Part shown: positions 24,200 to 33,000 of the stretch, piece after piece | Position numbering within the stretch: the stretch's first letter is position 1 | How the letters are laid out: every line of letters begins with the position of its first letter | NCBI RefSeq assembly: GCF_017309585.1 | Contig: NZ_CP071321.1 | Location: forward strand, 4,360,001-4,424,000 | Length of the DNA: 64,000 nucleotides | Source: Nitrogeniibacter aestuarii | GTDB taxonomy: Bacteria; Pseudomonadota; Gammaproteobacteria; Burkholderiales; Rhodocyclaceae | Direction of reading: 5' to 3' | Notes under the pieces: generated by a model | Told to the model about the DNA's origin: nothing | The model's database searches: none | The model's input: only the letters and a program-made list of their open reading frames with translations | Program-made: the position numbers and the translations under genes

Positions 24200-24789
24200 G
24201 CCCCGGCCTCCAGTTGCGCCACGCGCGGCAGGATGTCTTCCTTGAGCGACTGCGGCGTGATCGGGCCGGTGTGCTTGTAGCGAATCACCCCTTTCTTGTC
24301 GATCAGGAAGGTTTCAGGCACGCCATAAACACCAAAGTCGATGCCCACGCGACCGTCCAGATCGAGAATCGACACCGCGTACGGATCACCGTGTTCGGTA
24401 AGCCATTCGTTGGCCCGATTGACCGCCATGGGCAGTTCCATGTCGTCGGTGATCTTGCGCTGGTCGATCAGACCATCGCCCTTCACTTCCTTGTAGTTCA
24501 GGCCGACGATGGGCACCGAGCTGTGCTTGGAAAATTCGACCAGCACCGGGTGCTCCTGACGACAGGCCACACACCAGGACGCCCAGACATTGAGCAACCA
24601 GACCTTGCCTTGCATGTCGGCCAGACCGAACTCGGTGGTCGGGTCATCCAGGCGCGAGAGCTTGAACTGGGGTGCCGGTTTATCAATCAGCGGCGAGGGC
24701 ACGTCACGGGGGTTGAGGCCCAGGCCCAGGCCAAGGAAAACCACCAGCCCGAGAAAGATGAACAGGGGAACGAGAAACTTCGCTTTCAT
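24196..24789 (-). CDS. ccmG: Thiol:disulfide interchange protein CcmG (DsbE)
   Basis: This 197-residue membrane-tethered periplasmic thioredoxin has an N-terminal anchor (FLVPLFIFLGLVVFLGLGL), the redox site VWASWCVACRQEHPVLVEF (CxxC about 76-79), KEVKGDGLIDQRKITDDMEL and the cis-Pro region YGVPETFLIDKKGVIRYKHTG. It passes electrons to CcmH and apocytochrome c. The start ATG 24789 (MKAKFL) is preferred to the longer frame at 24882, which overlaps ccmF. It lies seven bases from the ccmF stop. Confidence 0.95.
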   Translation of the reverse strand: MKAKFLVPLFIFLGLVVFLGLGLGLNPRDVPSPLIDKPAPQFKLSRLDDPTTEFGLADMQGKVWLLNVWASWCVACRQEHPVLVEFSKHSSVPIVGLNYKEVKGDGLIDQRKITDDMELPMAVNRANEWLTEHGDPYAVSILDLDGRVGIDFGVYGVPETFLIDKKGVIRYKHTGPITPQSLKEDILPRVAQLEAGA

Positions 24790-24796
24790 TGGACTC

Positions 24797-26770
24797 TCAT
24801 GCAGCCTGGCGCGCACCGGCATCCGGCACGGTCCTTGAGGCCAGCTTGCGGTATCGACGGTCAGCCGCGGCAATGCCGCCACCCAGGGCCATCAGGGCAC
24901 AGCCGACCCAGATCCAGCTGATGAAGGGTTTGTGATAGAGACGCACGATCCAGGTGGTGTCGTCGATCTGCTCGCCCATGGAGGCATAGAGATCGCCGAA
25001 CAGGCCGATATCGAGCGACGCCTCGGTCATGGGCATGCCGCGCGCGGTATAGACCCGCTTTTCGGGCGTCAGTGTCGCCACCGGCTTGCCATCCCGGGTC
25101 ACCTTGAGTTCGCCACGCGAGGCTTCGAAGTTCGGCCCCGGCGCATCGGTGATCGACATGAGCTCGAAGTCGTAGCCGGCCAGTTGGGCCACGTCACCGA
25201 CCTGCATCTTCACGTCCACGTTGGTGTTGGTGCCGTTGACCATGGCCACGCCAATGATGAACACGCCAATGCCGATGTGCGCGGAGAACATGCCCCACCA
25301 GCCACGGGGAATGGCCGACAGGCGCGCGCCCAAACCGGCACCGGGGCGCTCACCGAGACGGTCGGCCAGCAGCAGCAGGCTGGCCATGATCACCCAGGCC
25401 GCCATTGCCAGGCCCAGCACCATGCGCCAGGTGATGTGCCCGGCCGCCCAGCTGGCGAGCACGCCGATCGCCACCGAGCCGACCAGCCAGGGGGCCAGCT
25501 TGCGTGCGATCAGCGCCACGTCATGGCCTTTCCAGCGCAGGAACGGACCGATCACCATGAGCAGGATGACCGGCACCATCAGCGGCAGGAACACGGCTTC
25601 GAAATACGGTGGGCCGACCGAGATCTTGCCCAGCCCGAGCGCATCGAGGAACAGCGGATACAGCGTCCCGAGCAGCACCGAAGCGGCGACCACCGAGAGC
25701 AGCACGTTGTTCATCAGCAGCAGGGATTCGCGCGAGACCAGCGAGAACTTGCCGCCGCCGGCCAGCTTCGGCGCGCGCCAGGCGAAGAGCATCAGCGAGA
25801 CGCCGATCACGAGCACCAGCAGGCCGAGAATGTACATGCCGCGGCGCGGGTCGGTGGCGAAGGCGTGCACCGAGGTGAGCACGCCGGAGCGGACCAGGAA
25901 GGTGCCGAGCAGCGACAGGGAGAAGGCCGCGATGGCCAGCAACACCGTCCAGCTGCGGAAGGCGCCGCGCTTTTCGGTCACGGCCAGCGAGTGAATCAGC
26001 GCGGTTCCGACCAGCCACGGCATGAACGAGGCGTTTTCAACCGGATCCCAGAACCACCAGCCGCCCCAGCCCAGTTCGTAGTAGGCCCAGCCGGAGCCGA
26101 CCGCGATCCCGAGGGTGAGGAAAACCCACGCCACCGTGGTCCATGGCCGCGACCAGCGCGCCCAGGCCGCATCGAGGCGCCCCGAAATCAGCGCGGCAAT
26201 GGCGAAGGCAAAGGCCACCGAGAAACCGACGTAGCCCATGTAGAGCAACGGCGGGTGAATGATCATGCCCGGATCCTGCAGCAGCGGGTTCAGATCCTGG
26301 CCCTCCAGTGCGCCCGGCAGCAGGCGCTCGAACGGGTTGGAGGTGAAGATGATGAAGGACAGGAAACCGGCACTCACCAAGCCGAGCACGCCCAGCACGC
26401 GGGCGACGAAGATGTCGGGCAGGGTGCGGGAAAACACCGAAACCGCCACGGTCCACAGGGCGAGAATCAGCCCCCACAGCAGCAGCGATCCCTCATGGCT
26501 GCCCCACACCCCGGTGATGCGGTAGTGCAGCGGCAGGTTGGTGTTCGAGTGCTGGGCCACGTACTGGACCGAGAAGTCGTTGTGCACGAAGGCCCAGGTG
26601 AGGGCCGCAAAGGCCATGGCCATGAACACGAACTGGCCCTGGGCGGCGGGGCGCGCCACGGCAATCATGGCCGCGCGGTTGCGACTGGCGCCGATCAGGG
26701 GCACGACGCCCTGAACCAGCGCAATGACGAAGGCGAGAATGAGGGCGAAGTGACCGAGTTCGGGAATCAT
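24797..26770 (-). CDS. ccmF: Haem lyase integral membrane subunit CcmF
   Basis: This large polytopic protein of 657 residues ligates haem to apocytochrome c. The WWD haem-handling motif is present as GWGGWWFWDPVENASFMPWL (about 230-250). Other conserved blocks are VWGSHEGSLLLWGLILALW near residue 90, DPGMIIHPPLLYMGYVGFSV, and FLVRSGVLTSVHAFATDPRRG. His residues that bind haem are in these segments. A large periplasmic loop precedes the last helix (SWIWVGCALMALGGGIAA). The ATG at 26770 overlaps the ccmE stop by four bases. Confidence 0.97.
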   Translation of the reverse strand: MIPELGHFALILAFVIALVQGVVPLIGASRNRAAMIAVARPAAQGQFVFMAMAFAALTWAFVHNDFSVQYVAQHSNTNLPLHYRITGVWGSHEGSLLLWGLILALWTVAVSVFSRTLPDIFVARVLGVLGLVSAGFLSFIIFTSNPFERLLPGALEGQDLNPLLQDPGMIIHPPLLYMGYVGFSVAFAFAIAALISGRLDAAWARWSRPWTTVAWVFLTLGIAVGSGWAYYELGWGGWWFWDPVENASFMPWLVGTALIHSLAVTEKRGAFRSWTVLLAIAAFSLSLLGTFLVRSGVLTSVHAFATDPRRGMYILGLLVLVIGVSLMLFAWRAPKLAGGGKFSLVSRESLLLMNNVLLSVVAASVLLGTLYPLFLDALGLGKISVGPPYFEAVFLPLMVPVILLMVIGPFLRWKGHDVALIARKLAPWLVGSVAIGVLASWAAGHITWRMVLGLAMAAWVIMASLLLLADRLGERPGAGLGARLSAIPRGWWGMFSAHIGIGVFIIGVAMVNGTNTNVDVKMQVGDVAQLAGYDFELMSITDAPGPNFEASRGELKVTRDGKPVATLTPEKRVYTARGMPMTEASLDIGLFGDLYASMGEQIDDTTWIVRLYHKPFISWIWVGCALMALGGGIAAADRRYRKLASRTVPDAGARQAA

Positions 26771-27213
26771 TGGGCCACCGTCGTTGCTGTCTTGTGGGCC
26801 TGGTCGATGGCGTCCTGCGCCTCCGGCGGCATGTAGTTCTCGTCATGTTTGGCGAGCACTTCGGAGGCCATGAAGGTGCCATCGGCACCGATCGCCCCTT
26901 GCGCCACGGCGCCCTTGCCTTCCTTGAACAGGTCGGGCAGCGGCCCCTTGTAGGCGACCGGCACGGTCTTGGCCGTGTCGGTGATGGCGAAGCGGACGGT
27001 CACGCCATCGGCATCGCGCTTGATCGAACCTTCCTCGACCATGCCGCCGATGCGGAAGGTGCGGCCCTGCGGCACTTCACCCGCAGCCACTTCGGTGGGG
27101 GTGTGGAAGAACACCAGATTCTGCTGGAAGGCGGAGAGCACCAGGGCGACAGCGCCCCCGAGCAGTGCCACCCCGGCCACCACCAGCATCAGCCGTTTCT
27201 GTCTGGCTTTCAT
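26767..27213 (-). CDS. ccmE: Haem chaperone CcmE
   Basis: CcmE is the periplasmic haem carrier that receives haem from CcmC and delivers it to CcmF. The 148-residue protein has an N-terminal anchor (LMLVVAGVALLGGAVALVL), an OB-fold beta barrel (FRIGGMVEEGSIKRDADGVTVRF) and the covalent haem-binding motif VLAKHDENYMPPE, with His about residue 126. A flexible Ala/Thr/Gln tail follows. ATG 27213 is used; the frame upstream to 27429 runs across ccmD. It overlaps ccmD and ccmF by four bases each. Confidence 0.96.
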   Translation of the reverse strand: MKARQKRLMLVVAGVALLGGAVALVLSAFQQNLVFFHTPTEVAAGEVPQGRTFRIGGMVEEGSIKRDADGVTVRFAITDTAKTVPVAYKGPLPDLFKEGKGAVAQGAIGADGTFMASEVLAKHDENYMPPEAQDAIDQAHKTATTVAQ

Positions 27214-27410
27214 TGTCGAGTCTCCTTGCGTGCTGCCGTTGCCTTGGCGGCCCGACGCAACTTCTGTAGTCGATGAATCACCTGCTTCCGACGCCCTAAC
27301 ACCAGCACAAGTTCCAACAAAATCAAGGCGAAGGTGACGCCATAGGATCCCCAGACGAAAAACGCCTTGCCCCCCATGGCCCAGAATTCGGCAGCGGATC
27401 CCCAGTTCAT
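27210..27410 (-). CDS. ccmD: Haem exporter accessory protein CcmD
   Basis: The 66-residue protein begins NWGSAAEFWAMGGKAFFVWG, with the hydrophobic stretch continuing as one TM helix (SYGVTFALILLELVLVLG). The cytosolic tail is very basic (RRKQVIHRLQKLRRAAKA). This is the classic CcmD layout. It releases holo-CcmE from the CcmABC complex. Start and stop overlap ccmC and ccmE by four bases each, fixing its limits within a longer open frame. Confidence 0.93.
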   Translation of the reverse strand: MNWGSAAEFWAMGGKAFFVWGSYGVTFALILLELVLVLGRRKQVIHRLQKLRRAAKATAARKETRQ

Positions 27411-28168
27411 GCCCGGGCCTCCTCGGCATCGAGCACCTCGCCCACCCAGTCGGTATGGCGTTCGCGCTCGAGAATCAGGGATCGCACACGCCACAGGGTG
27501 ACCGCGATCGTGTAAGCCCAGGCGGCCAGCGCCATGATGAGCATGCTCCACAGCATGGTGGTGGCCATGGAGGGGGCCTTGGTCAGGCTGACCGAAGCTC
27601 CCTGATGCAAGGTGTTCCACCACTTCACCGAGAAATAGATGACCGGCACGTTCACCGCGCCCACCAGCGCCAGAATCCCCCCGGCCTTGTCGGCCCGGCG
27701 CGGATCCTCGATGGCCCGCGTGAGCGCGATGAAACCGAAATAGAGGAAGAGCAGCAGCAGCTGCGAGGTCAGGCGTGCATCCCAGACCCAATAGGCACCC
27801 CAGGTGGGCCGCCCCCACAGGGCACCCGTCCACAGCGCGACAAAACAGAACATGGCGCCGGTGGGCGCCAGTGCCTGCGCCATCATGGACGACAGGCGGG
27901 TGTTGAACACAATCCCCACTGCCGACCAGAAGGCCATCACCAGATACACGAACATGGACATCCAGGCTGCGGGCACATGGATGAAGATCACCCGGTACAC
28001 CTCGCCCTGAACGGCATCGGTCGGTGCCACGAAGAACCCCATGTACAGGCCGACGACCGTGAGCACGACCGCCACTGCCAGGAACCAGGGGGCCAGCTTG
28101 CCTGCCAACGGGTAGAACATGTTGGGGGCCGCGTAGCGAAACAGGTGGAAGCGTTGCGGGGTATCCAT
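27407..28168 (-). CDS. ccmC: Haem transporter/handling protein CcmC
   Basis: This 253-residue inner-membrane protein has six predicted TM helices. The WWD domain is present as WGAYWVWDARLTSQLLLLFLY, flanked by the haem-ligand His residues in VIFIHVPAAWMSMF and WWNTLHQGASVSL. It loads haem onto CcmE. A 57-bp gap separates it from ccmB, the largest in the operon, but no terminator is visible there. It overlaps ccmD by four bases. Confidence 0.97.
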   Translation of the reverse strand: MDTPQRFHLFRYAAPNMFYPLAGKLAPWFLAVAVVLTVVGLYMGFFVAPTDAVQGEVYRVIFIHVPAAWMSMFVYLVMAFWSAVGIVFNTRLSSMMAQALAPTGAMFCFVALWTGALWGRPTWGAYWVWDARLTSQLLLLFLYFGFIALTRAIEDPRRADKAGGILALVGAVNVPVIYFSVKWWNTLHQGASVSLTKAPSMATTMLWSMLIMALAAWAYTIAVTLWRVRSLILERERHTDWVGEVLDAEEARA

Positions 28169-28225
28169 CTCGTTCAGGGTCTTGTTTCCAGCCGTTTTTT
28201 CCGGTCTGGAGAATATAGGGGGGCT

Positions 28226-28894
28226 CTACTCTACCGCGATTCGCAATGCGGCCGCACACGCCCACGGAGTCAACGCCAGTGCGGCAAGCGAACCGCCGCC
28301 GAGCAACAACAGGTGCGCTGACGCGCCGATGCCCGACAGATGGGCATCTACGGCGCCGGCACCGAAAATCAGGATCGGTACAAACAGGGGTAACACCAGC
28401 AGCGCCAGTAACATTCCCCCGCCGCGCAAGCCCAGCGTCAGTGCCGCACCCACGCCACCCAGCAAAGAGAGGATGGGGGTTCCGAGCGCCAAGGATAGGA
28501 TCAGCACCCCGGTGGCGCTTTGCTCCATATCAAACAGCAGTGCCAGCAAGGGCGCGGCGATGATCAACGGCACCGCGGTACTCAGCCAGTGGGCGAAGAG
28601 CTTGGCCAGCACCCACAGCACGGCGGGCTCGGGCGAGAGCAGCAGCTGCTCAAGCACACCGTCGGCATGATCCTGACCGAAAATGCGATGCAGCGAGAGC
28701 AGCGTGGCCAGCAAGGCAGCCACCCATAGCACCCCCGGCGCAATCTGGCGCAGCAGGTTGGGCTCGGCACCCACGCCGAACGGAAACAGGCAGGCCACGA
28801 TGGTGAAGAAGGCCAGGGTCACCAGCACATCGGCCCGGTTGCGCCAGGCCAGCAGCAGGTCGCGGCGCAGCACTTCAAGGAAGACACTCAGCAT
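28226..28894 (-). CDS. ccmB: ABC transporter membrane subunit CcmB
   Basis: The 222-residue protein has six TM helices. It opens LSVFLEVLRRDLLLAWRNRA and continues with FFTIVACLFPFGVG, HRIFGQDHADGVLEQLLLSP and GTPILSLLGGVGAALTLGLRG, all typical of CcmB. With CcmA it powers release of haem-loaded CcmE from CcmC. ATG 28894 overlaps the ccmA 3' end by seven bases; the longer frame to 28999 lies within ccmA. Confidence 0.96.
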   Translation of the reverse strand: MLSVFLEVLRRDLLLAWRNRADVLVTLAFFTIVACLFPFGVGAEPNLLRQIAPGVLWVAALLATLLSLHRIFGQDHADGVLEQLLLSPEPAVLWVLAKLFAHWLSTAVPLIIAAPLLALLFDMEQSATGVLILSLALGTPILSLLGGVGAALTLGLRGGGMLLALLVLPLFVPILIFGAGAVDAHLSGIGASAHLLLLGGGSLAALALTPWACAAALRIAVE

Positions 28895-29514
28895 GCGGCC
28901 TCCGCCAGATCGAAGACCCGCAGCGGCGTTTTGAAAGGCACGTCCTGATGGGTGGTCATTACCACCATCCCACCCTGTGCGCAATGGGTATCGAGCCACT
29001 CGGCCAGATCCTTGACCGCACCCACGTCAAGCGCGACGAAGGGTTCGTCCAGCACCCACAAGGGCACCTCTTCGGACAGATACAGCCGGGACAGACCCAC
29101 GCGCCGGCGTTGCCCCTGGGAGAGCACCTTGGCCGGTAGATCACGCTGGAGGCTCAGACCGATTCGATCAAGCGCCGCATCGCAGGCCGCTTCATCAGCC
29201 GCGCGACCGTGGGTGGCCGCCGCGAAGCGCAGGTTTTCGATGGGGGTAAGCAAATCGTTGAGGGCCGCCGAATGGCCCAGATAGAGCATGTCGCGGTGGA
29301 AGGCATCGCGCGCGCGATCGATGCGCTCGCCCTTCCAGCTCACATGGCCATGTTCGGGCATGGACAGACCGCACAGCAGTCGCAGCAGGCTCGTCTTGCC
29401 CACCCCGTTCGGACCGCCAATGCGCACGAGCTCACCCGGACTCACGGTGAGGTTCACGTCGGCGAAGAGAAGACGGTCGCCGCGCAGACAGGCGAGTTCG
29501 GTCACTTCCAGCAT
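28888..29514 (-). CDS. ccmA: ABC transporter ATP-binding subunit CcmA
   Basis: The 208-residue ATPase has Walker A IGGPNGVGKTSLLRLLCGL, signature LSQGQRRRVGLSRLYL, Walker B PLWVLDEPFVALD and a final His in VMTTHQDV. It energises the CcmABCD complex. As the first gene of the nine-gene minus-strand operon ccmABCDEFGHI it should define the promoter, upstream of 29514. I found no FNR-type site there. The cluster would support the c-type cytochromes NapB and NapC encoded next to it. Confidence 0.97.
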   Translation of the reverse strand: MLEVTELACLRGDRLLFADVNLTVSPGELVRIGGPNGVGKTSLLRLLCGLSMPEHGHVSWKGERIDRARDAFHRDMLYLGHSAALNDLLTPIENLRFAAATHGRAADEAACDAALDRIGLSLQRDLPAKVLSQGQRRRVGLSRLYLSEEVPLWVLDEPFVALDVGAVKDLAEWLDTHCAQGGMVVMTTHQDVPFKTPLRVFDLAEAAC

Positions 29515-29606
29515 GGACGCGATTCAATCACATGCGGGGGGAAAAAGGTATGAGGACGGTCAACTTGTCTCGTCATTAAGCGTATCAGGCGGCGACGCCA
29601 CCGTTC

Positions 29607-29882
29607 TCAACGCTGCCGCGCCACCCTTTCATTGATTCTGGACGCTGCTTTCGTGATCAACGCGTTGAGATCAAGCGCGTCGAAAACGCTTCCGAACCCC
29701 AAAAAACCCTTGATGGTGAACTTACGACCGAAGAATTCGCCCCAGGGCATATGCTCGGTGAGGGTGTGCTCGTCAATGACCTTCGACGATCCGTGCTCGG
29801 TCAGACGCATGGCGAGCCTGACCTTGGGGCGCCACAGCAACAGCAGACTGATCGGCCTTGCATCCGCCAGGCAGGAATCCAC
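29607..29882 (-). CDS. Hypothetical protein, perhaps the C-terminal part of a frameshifted gene
   Basis: GTG 29882 opens a 91-residue frame with protein-like sequence (LLLLWRPKVRLAMRLTEHGSS, HMPWGEFFGRKFTIKGFLGFG, ALDLNALITKAASRINERVA). I do not recognise it. A second minus-strand frame starts with ATG 29982 (LKRFFGRRAPRRVLFSGLSV, then MPRADWKRHLESGGFLPGG) and runs into the first near 29885 in a different phase. Together they could encode a ~125-residue protein interrupted by one indel. The antisense frames are Ser/Arg-rich shadows. It lies between ccmA and napC on the same strand. Confidence 0.4.
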   Translation of the reverse strand: MDSCLADARPISLLLLWRPKVRLAMRLTEHGSSKVIDEHTLTEHMPWGEFFGRKFTIKGFLGFGSVFDALDLNALITKAASRINERVARQR

Positions 29883-30037
29883 CCGATTCGAGATGACGCT
29901 TCCAGTCGGCGCGAGGCATCACCGACAACCCGGAGAACAACACCCGACGTGGCGCACGACGCCCGAAGAAGCGTTTCAGCATGAAATCAGAGGCAAGCCT
30001 TCATGGCGCGATTTTGGCACACGCCCCGACACCCAAG

Positions 30038-30063
30038 AAAAAGGGCCGCTCACGCGACCCTTT
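30038..30063 (-). terminator. Terminator of the nap operon
   Basis: On the minus strand AAAGGG pairs with CCCTTT around a GC-rich loop and is followed by TTTTTCTTG. It sits 27 bp past the napC stop codon. Confidence 0.7.
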
Positions 30064-30089
30064 GAATGACCCGATTCGACCCGGGTGAC

Positions 30090-30722
30090 TTACTGCTGCT
30101 CCGCCGGCTTGGCGTCCGGATGGAACACTTCAGGCGCTGCACCGCCCTTGTCGGCGCCGATCTCCTGATCGACAGCGGGCAACTGGTGCGCAATGCCCTT
30201 GTGGCAATCGATGCAGGTCTTGCCGTTCTCGAACCCCTCCTGGTGCATGCGCGTGGAGCGCCGGCCCTGGATGGAGTAGTCGAAGTACTGGTAGTTATGG
30301 CAATTGCGGCACTCGCGCGAGTCGGTCTTGCGCATGCGCTCCCACTCATGCTGCGCCAGTTCGAGCCGCTTGGCGTTGAACTTCTCGGGCGTGTCGATGG
30401 TGCCCAACAGCTTGTGCCACACCTCGTTGGATGCCTGGATCTTGCGGATGATCTTGTGCGTCCACTCCTTGGGCACATGGCAGTCGGGGCAGGTGGCGCG
30501 CACGCCGCTGCGGTTGGAATAGTGGATGGTGTTCCGGTATTCCTTGTAGACGTTCTCCTTCATCTCGTGGCACGAGATGCAGAACTCTTCCCGGTTGGTC
30601 CATTCCATGGCGGTGTTGAAGGCCCCCCAGAACAGGATACCGGCCACAAAGACGAGGGCGATCAGGCCGAGTCCGGCGCCGCGCATTCGGCCCCACAGGC
30701 CTTTCTTGTTTTGGTCACTCAT
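30090..30722 (-). CDS. napC: Membrane tetrahaem c-type cytochrome NapC
   Basis: NapC (NapC/NirT family) takes electrons from quinol to the periplasmic nitrate reductase NapAB. The 210-residue protein has one N-terminal TM anchor (GAGLGLIALVFVAGILFWGAF) and four haem motifs: CISCH, CPDCH, CRNCH and CIDCH, about residues 48, 78, 138 and 169. The C-terminus is a Pro/Ala/Glu-rich tail. It is the last gene of napFDAGHBC, 24 bp after napB. Haem attachment depends on the adjacent ccm genes. Confidence 0.97.
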   Translation of the reverse strand: MSDQNKKGLWGRMRGAGLGLIALVFVAGILFWGAFNTAMEWTNREEFCISCHEMKENVYKEYRNTIHYSNRSGVRATCPDCHVPKEWTHKIIRKIQASNEVWHKLLGTIDTPEKFNAKRLELAQHEWERMRKTDSRECRNCHNYQYFDYSIQGRRSTRMHQEGFENGKTCIDCHKGIAHQLPAVDQEIGADKGGAAPEVFHPDAKPAEQQ

Positions 30723-30746
30723 GTCGTGCTCCCCAGCGCGGCCCGA

Positions 30747-31196
30747 TCAGCGCAGGCCTTCGGCTTTCTTGAAGGTGTTCTCCACCAGCGGCTTGGCGTC
30801 GGTCTGCGGCACGTGGCACTGGTTGCAGAAGTAGCGACGCGGCGAAATGTTGGACAGCTCCTTGCCGTCTCGGTCCTTGAAGTGGGTGATGCTCACCTTG
30901 GTGGCGCCGGTCTCGCGATAGCGCGTCCACGAGTGGCAGTCCATGCACTTGTTGAAGTTGGTGGTGATGGAATAGCCATCGATCTTGTGCGGAATCAGCG
31001 GCGGTTGCTGCACGTATTCGCGGGCCGAGGGTGCGTGGTCCTTTTCGACCACATACTTGCCCGGCTGCTGTGCCTCGGAATCCACATCCGTACCGCGAAT
31101 GGACTTCACGGCCTCGGCGGCCTGTACGCCAACGGTGGCGCCCAGAGTCAGGGCTGCCAGGGCAGCCATAAAGAAATGACGGGTCTTGTTATTCAT
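30747..31196 (-). CDS. napB: Periplasmic nitrate reductase dihaem cytochrome subunit NapB
   Basis: The 149-residue protein has a signal peptide (FFMAALAALTLGATVGVQA) and two haem motifs, CMDCH (about 88) and CNQCH (about 126). Around them are PPLIPHKIDGYSITTNFNK and SPRRYFCNQCHVPQTDAKPL, both typical of NapB, with His residues serving as distal ligands. It passes electrons from NapC (or NapGH) to NapA. ATG 31196 overlaps the napH stop by four bases; the frame further upstream belongs to napH. Confidence 0.97.
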   Translation of the reverse strand: MNNKTRHFFMAALAALTLGATVGVQAAEAVKSIRGTDVDSEAQQPGKYVVEKDHAPSAREYVQQPPLIPHKIDGYSITTNFNKCMDCHSWTRYRETGATKVSITHFKDRDGKELSNISPRRYFCNQCHVPQTDAKPLVENTFKKAEGLR

Positions 31197-32107
31197 GACT
31201 CGCTCCTGTCGAATCGGGTGGTCAATCTGAATACATCCTTGCCGCACACGTCGATGCAACGTCCGCAGCTGGTGCAATCCTTGTCGAGAATCAGGGGGTG
31301 GTCCTGCCCCACCGCCTTGAGCGCCGGCCGGATCACCTGAGGCTCCGGACAGACGTTGAAACAGTCCATGCAATCGTCGCAGGCACGCCGCTTGTCCGCC
31401 GTGACGCGGATCAAGGCGCCGCTGCCCAGCAGCCCGTAGAACGCGCCCACCGGGCACACATGGCCACACCAGCCGCGGCTGGCGAACAGCAGGTCGTACA
31501 GAAACACGGCCAGCACCACGCCCCAGGCCAGACCGAAGCCGAAAATCAGCCCCCGGTGCAGCATGGACACCGGATTGACCCACTCCCAGGCCAGCGAGCC
31601 GGTCAGGGCCGAAGCCCCCAGGGTGAACGCCAGCAGCCAGTAGCGGGTGTAGGCACTGGGCGTCTTGCCGCCCTTGATGTTCAGGCGTCGGCGCAGCCAG
31701 GCGGCCGCGTCGGTCACCAGATTCACCGGGCAGACCCACGAGCAGAACAGCCGCCCGCCGAACAGCAGGTAGAACGCCAGCACGATGCCGCCGCCCAGCA
31801 AGGCTTCCTGGTAGGGCAACTGCCCTGCAGAGAAGGACTGCAGCAACAGGTACGGATCGGTCAGCGGCAGCACGCCCAGCGTGAGGCTGGAACTGAGGTT
31901 GCCCTTGACGATCCACCAGCCGAACCAGGGGCCGACCAGAAACAGCGCCAGAATGCCGAACTGGCTGATCCGGCGCAGCAACAACCATTTATTGGCGCGC
32001 AGGCGACCCTTCACGCGCACGGCCTCAGCACCCGGCTGGGTGCTGGCGCGCGAGCGCTTTGCGCTGCGCTCGGTGGCGACGTTGTTCGTGGTGGCCGCCG
32101 TGTTCAT
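31193..32107 (-). CDS. napH: Quinol dehydrogenase membrane component NapH
   Basis: The 304-residue polytopic iron-sulfur protein has a basic cytosolic N-terminus, four TM helices (beginning RISQFGILALFLVGPWFGWW), and the conserved twin CxxxCP motifs FCSWVCPVNLV and WCGHVCPVGAF. Two ferredoxin-type 4Fe-4S clusters lie near the C-terminus (CDDCMDCFNVCPEP and CTSCGRCIDVCG). With NapG it oxidises quinol for NapAB. ATG 32107 is preceded by GGGGTGGAAG and overlaps the napG stop by four bases; GTG 32116 is an alternative start. Confidence 0.95.
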   Translation of the reverse strand: MNTAATTNNVATERSAKRSRASTQPGAEAVRVKGRLRANKWLLLRRISQFGILALFLVGPWFGWWIVKGNLSSSLTLGVLPLTDPYLLLQSFSAGQLPYQEALLGGGIVLAFYLLFGGRLFCSWVCPVNLVTDAAAWLRRRLNIKGGKTPSAYTRYWLLAFTLGASALTGSLAWEWVNPVSMLHRGLIFGFGLAWGVVLAVFLYDLLFASRGWCGHVCPVGAFYGLLGSGALIRVTADKRRACDDCMDCFNVCPEPQVIRPALKAVGQDHPLILDKDCTSCGRCIDVCGKDVFRLTTRFDRSES

Positions 32108-32946
32108 GGCTTCCACCCCGAGTCGAGGCCGCCGGGCTTGGCGGGCTGATAATCCGGCGTCACGCGGGTATCACCATATTCGCGATCTTCCAGGCCGCGC
32201 ATGGGCAACTGCTCCTGCTCGCCGATGAGCGATCCGCCCGCCTTCTCCTTCTCCGCCCAGCCCTTGCGGTAATGCTCGGCCGACTGACCCTGCGCGAGCT
32301 TGTGCGGCAGCACGCGGATGGCCGACTCGGGCAGCACGCAGGATTTCTCGCACTTGCCGCAGCCGGTACAGGCGTCCGAATGCACGGTCGGCAGCAACAT
32401 GGCGTGCCGGTCGGAGCGCGGGTTGTGCACCAGTTCCAGCGTGATGGCCTGGTCGATGACCGGGCACACCCGGTAGCACACGTCGCAACGCAAGCCGAGG
32501 AAGTTCAGGCAGGTTTCGTGATCGATGAGCACCGCCAGCCCCATGCGCGCCTCGCCGATGTCGGTCAGCTCGCGATCGAGCGCCCCGGTCGGACAGGCTT
32601 TCACACAGGGGATGTCCTCGCACATCTCGCAGGGGATGTCGCGGGCGGTGAAATACGGCGTACCCACCGCCACGTTGTCCCCCAGCTCGGAGAGCTTGAG
32701 CGTGTCGTACGGGCAATCGCGCACGCACAGGCCGCAACGCACACAGGCAGACAGAAAATCCGGCTCCGCCAGGGCACCCGGCGGACGAATGGCCATGGCC
32801 GGCTTGGCGCTGGCCTCGCGCCCGACCATACCCACGCCGAGCGCAAGCATGCACGCGCCACCGGCCGCGCCGGCCATTTCCCGCAGGAAACGGCGACGCG
32901 CCTGAAGCGCCTTGTCGCTGGGAGTGACTGTGTTCTGGGAGCTCAT
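32104..32946 (-). CDS. napG: Periplasmic ferredoxin-type protein NapG
   Basis: The 280-residue protein has a twin-arginine signal (ARRRFLREMAGAAGGACML) and four 4Fe-4S cluster motifs: CVRCGLCVRDCP, CEMCEDIPCVKACP, the CDVCYRVCP region and CTGCGKCEKSC. It associates with NapH at the membrane and feeds electrons toward NapB. The final ~50 residues are charged and without cysteines. The gene is 54 bp after napA and overlaps napH by four bases. Confidence 0.97.
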   Translation of the reverse strand: MSSQNTVTPSDKALQARRRFLREMAGAAGGACMLALGVGMVGREASAKPAMAIRPPGALAEPDFLSACVRCGLCVRDCPYDTLKLSELGDNVAVGTPYFTARDIPCEMCEDIPCVKACPTGALDRELTDIGEARMGLAVLIDHETCLNFLGLRCDVCYRVCPVIDQAITLELVHNPRSDRHAMLLPTVHSDACTGCGKCEKSCVLPESAIRVLPHKLAQGQSAEHYRKGWAEKEKAGGSLIGEQEQLPMRGLEDREYGDTRVTPDYQPAKPGGLDSGWKP

Positions 32947-33000
32947 GATGTGTCGTCCCGTCGGGGCGGCGAATACCGCCCCGGTGCGGGTGTTTGCGGA

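Noticed and set aside
24932..26836. A 634-codon plus-strand frame over ccmF
   Set aside because: It is Gln/His/Arg-rich antisense sequence. ccmF on the minus strand has the WWD motif and correct length.
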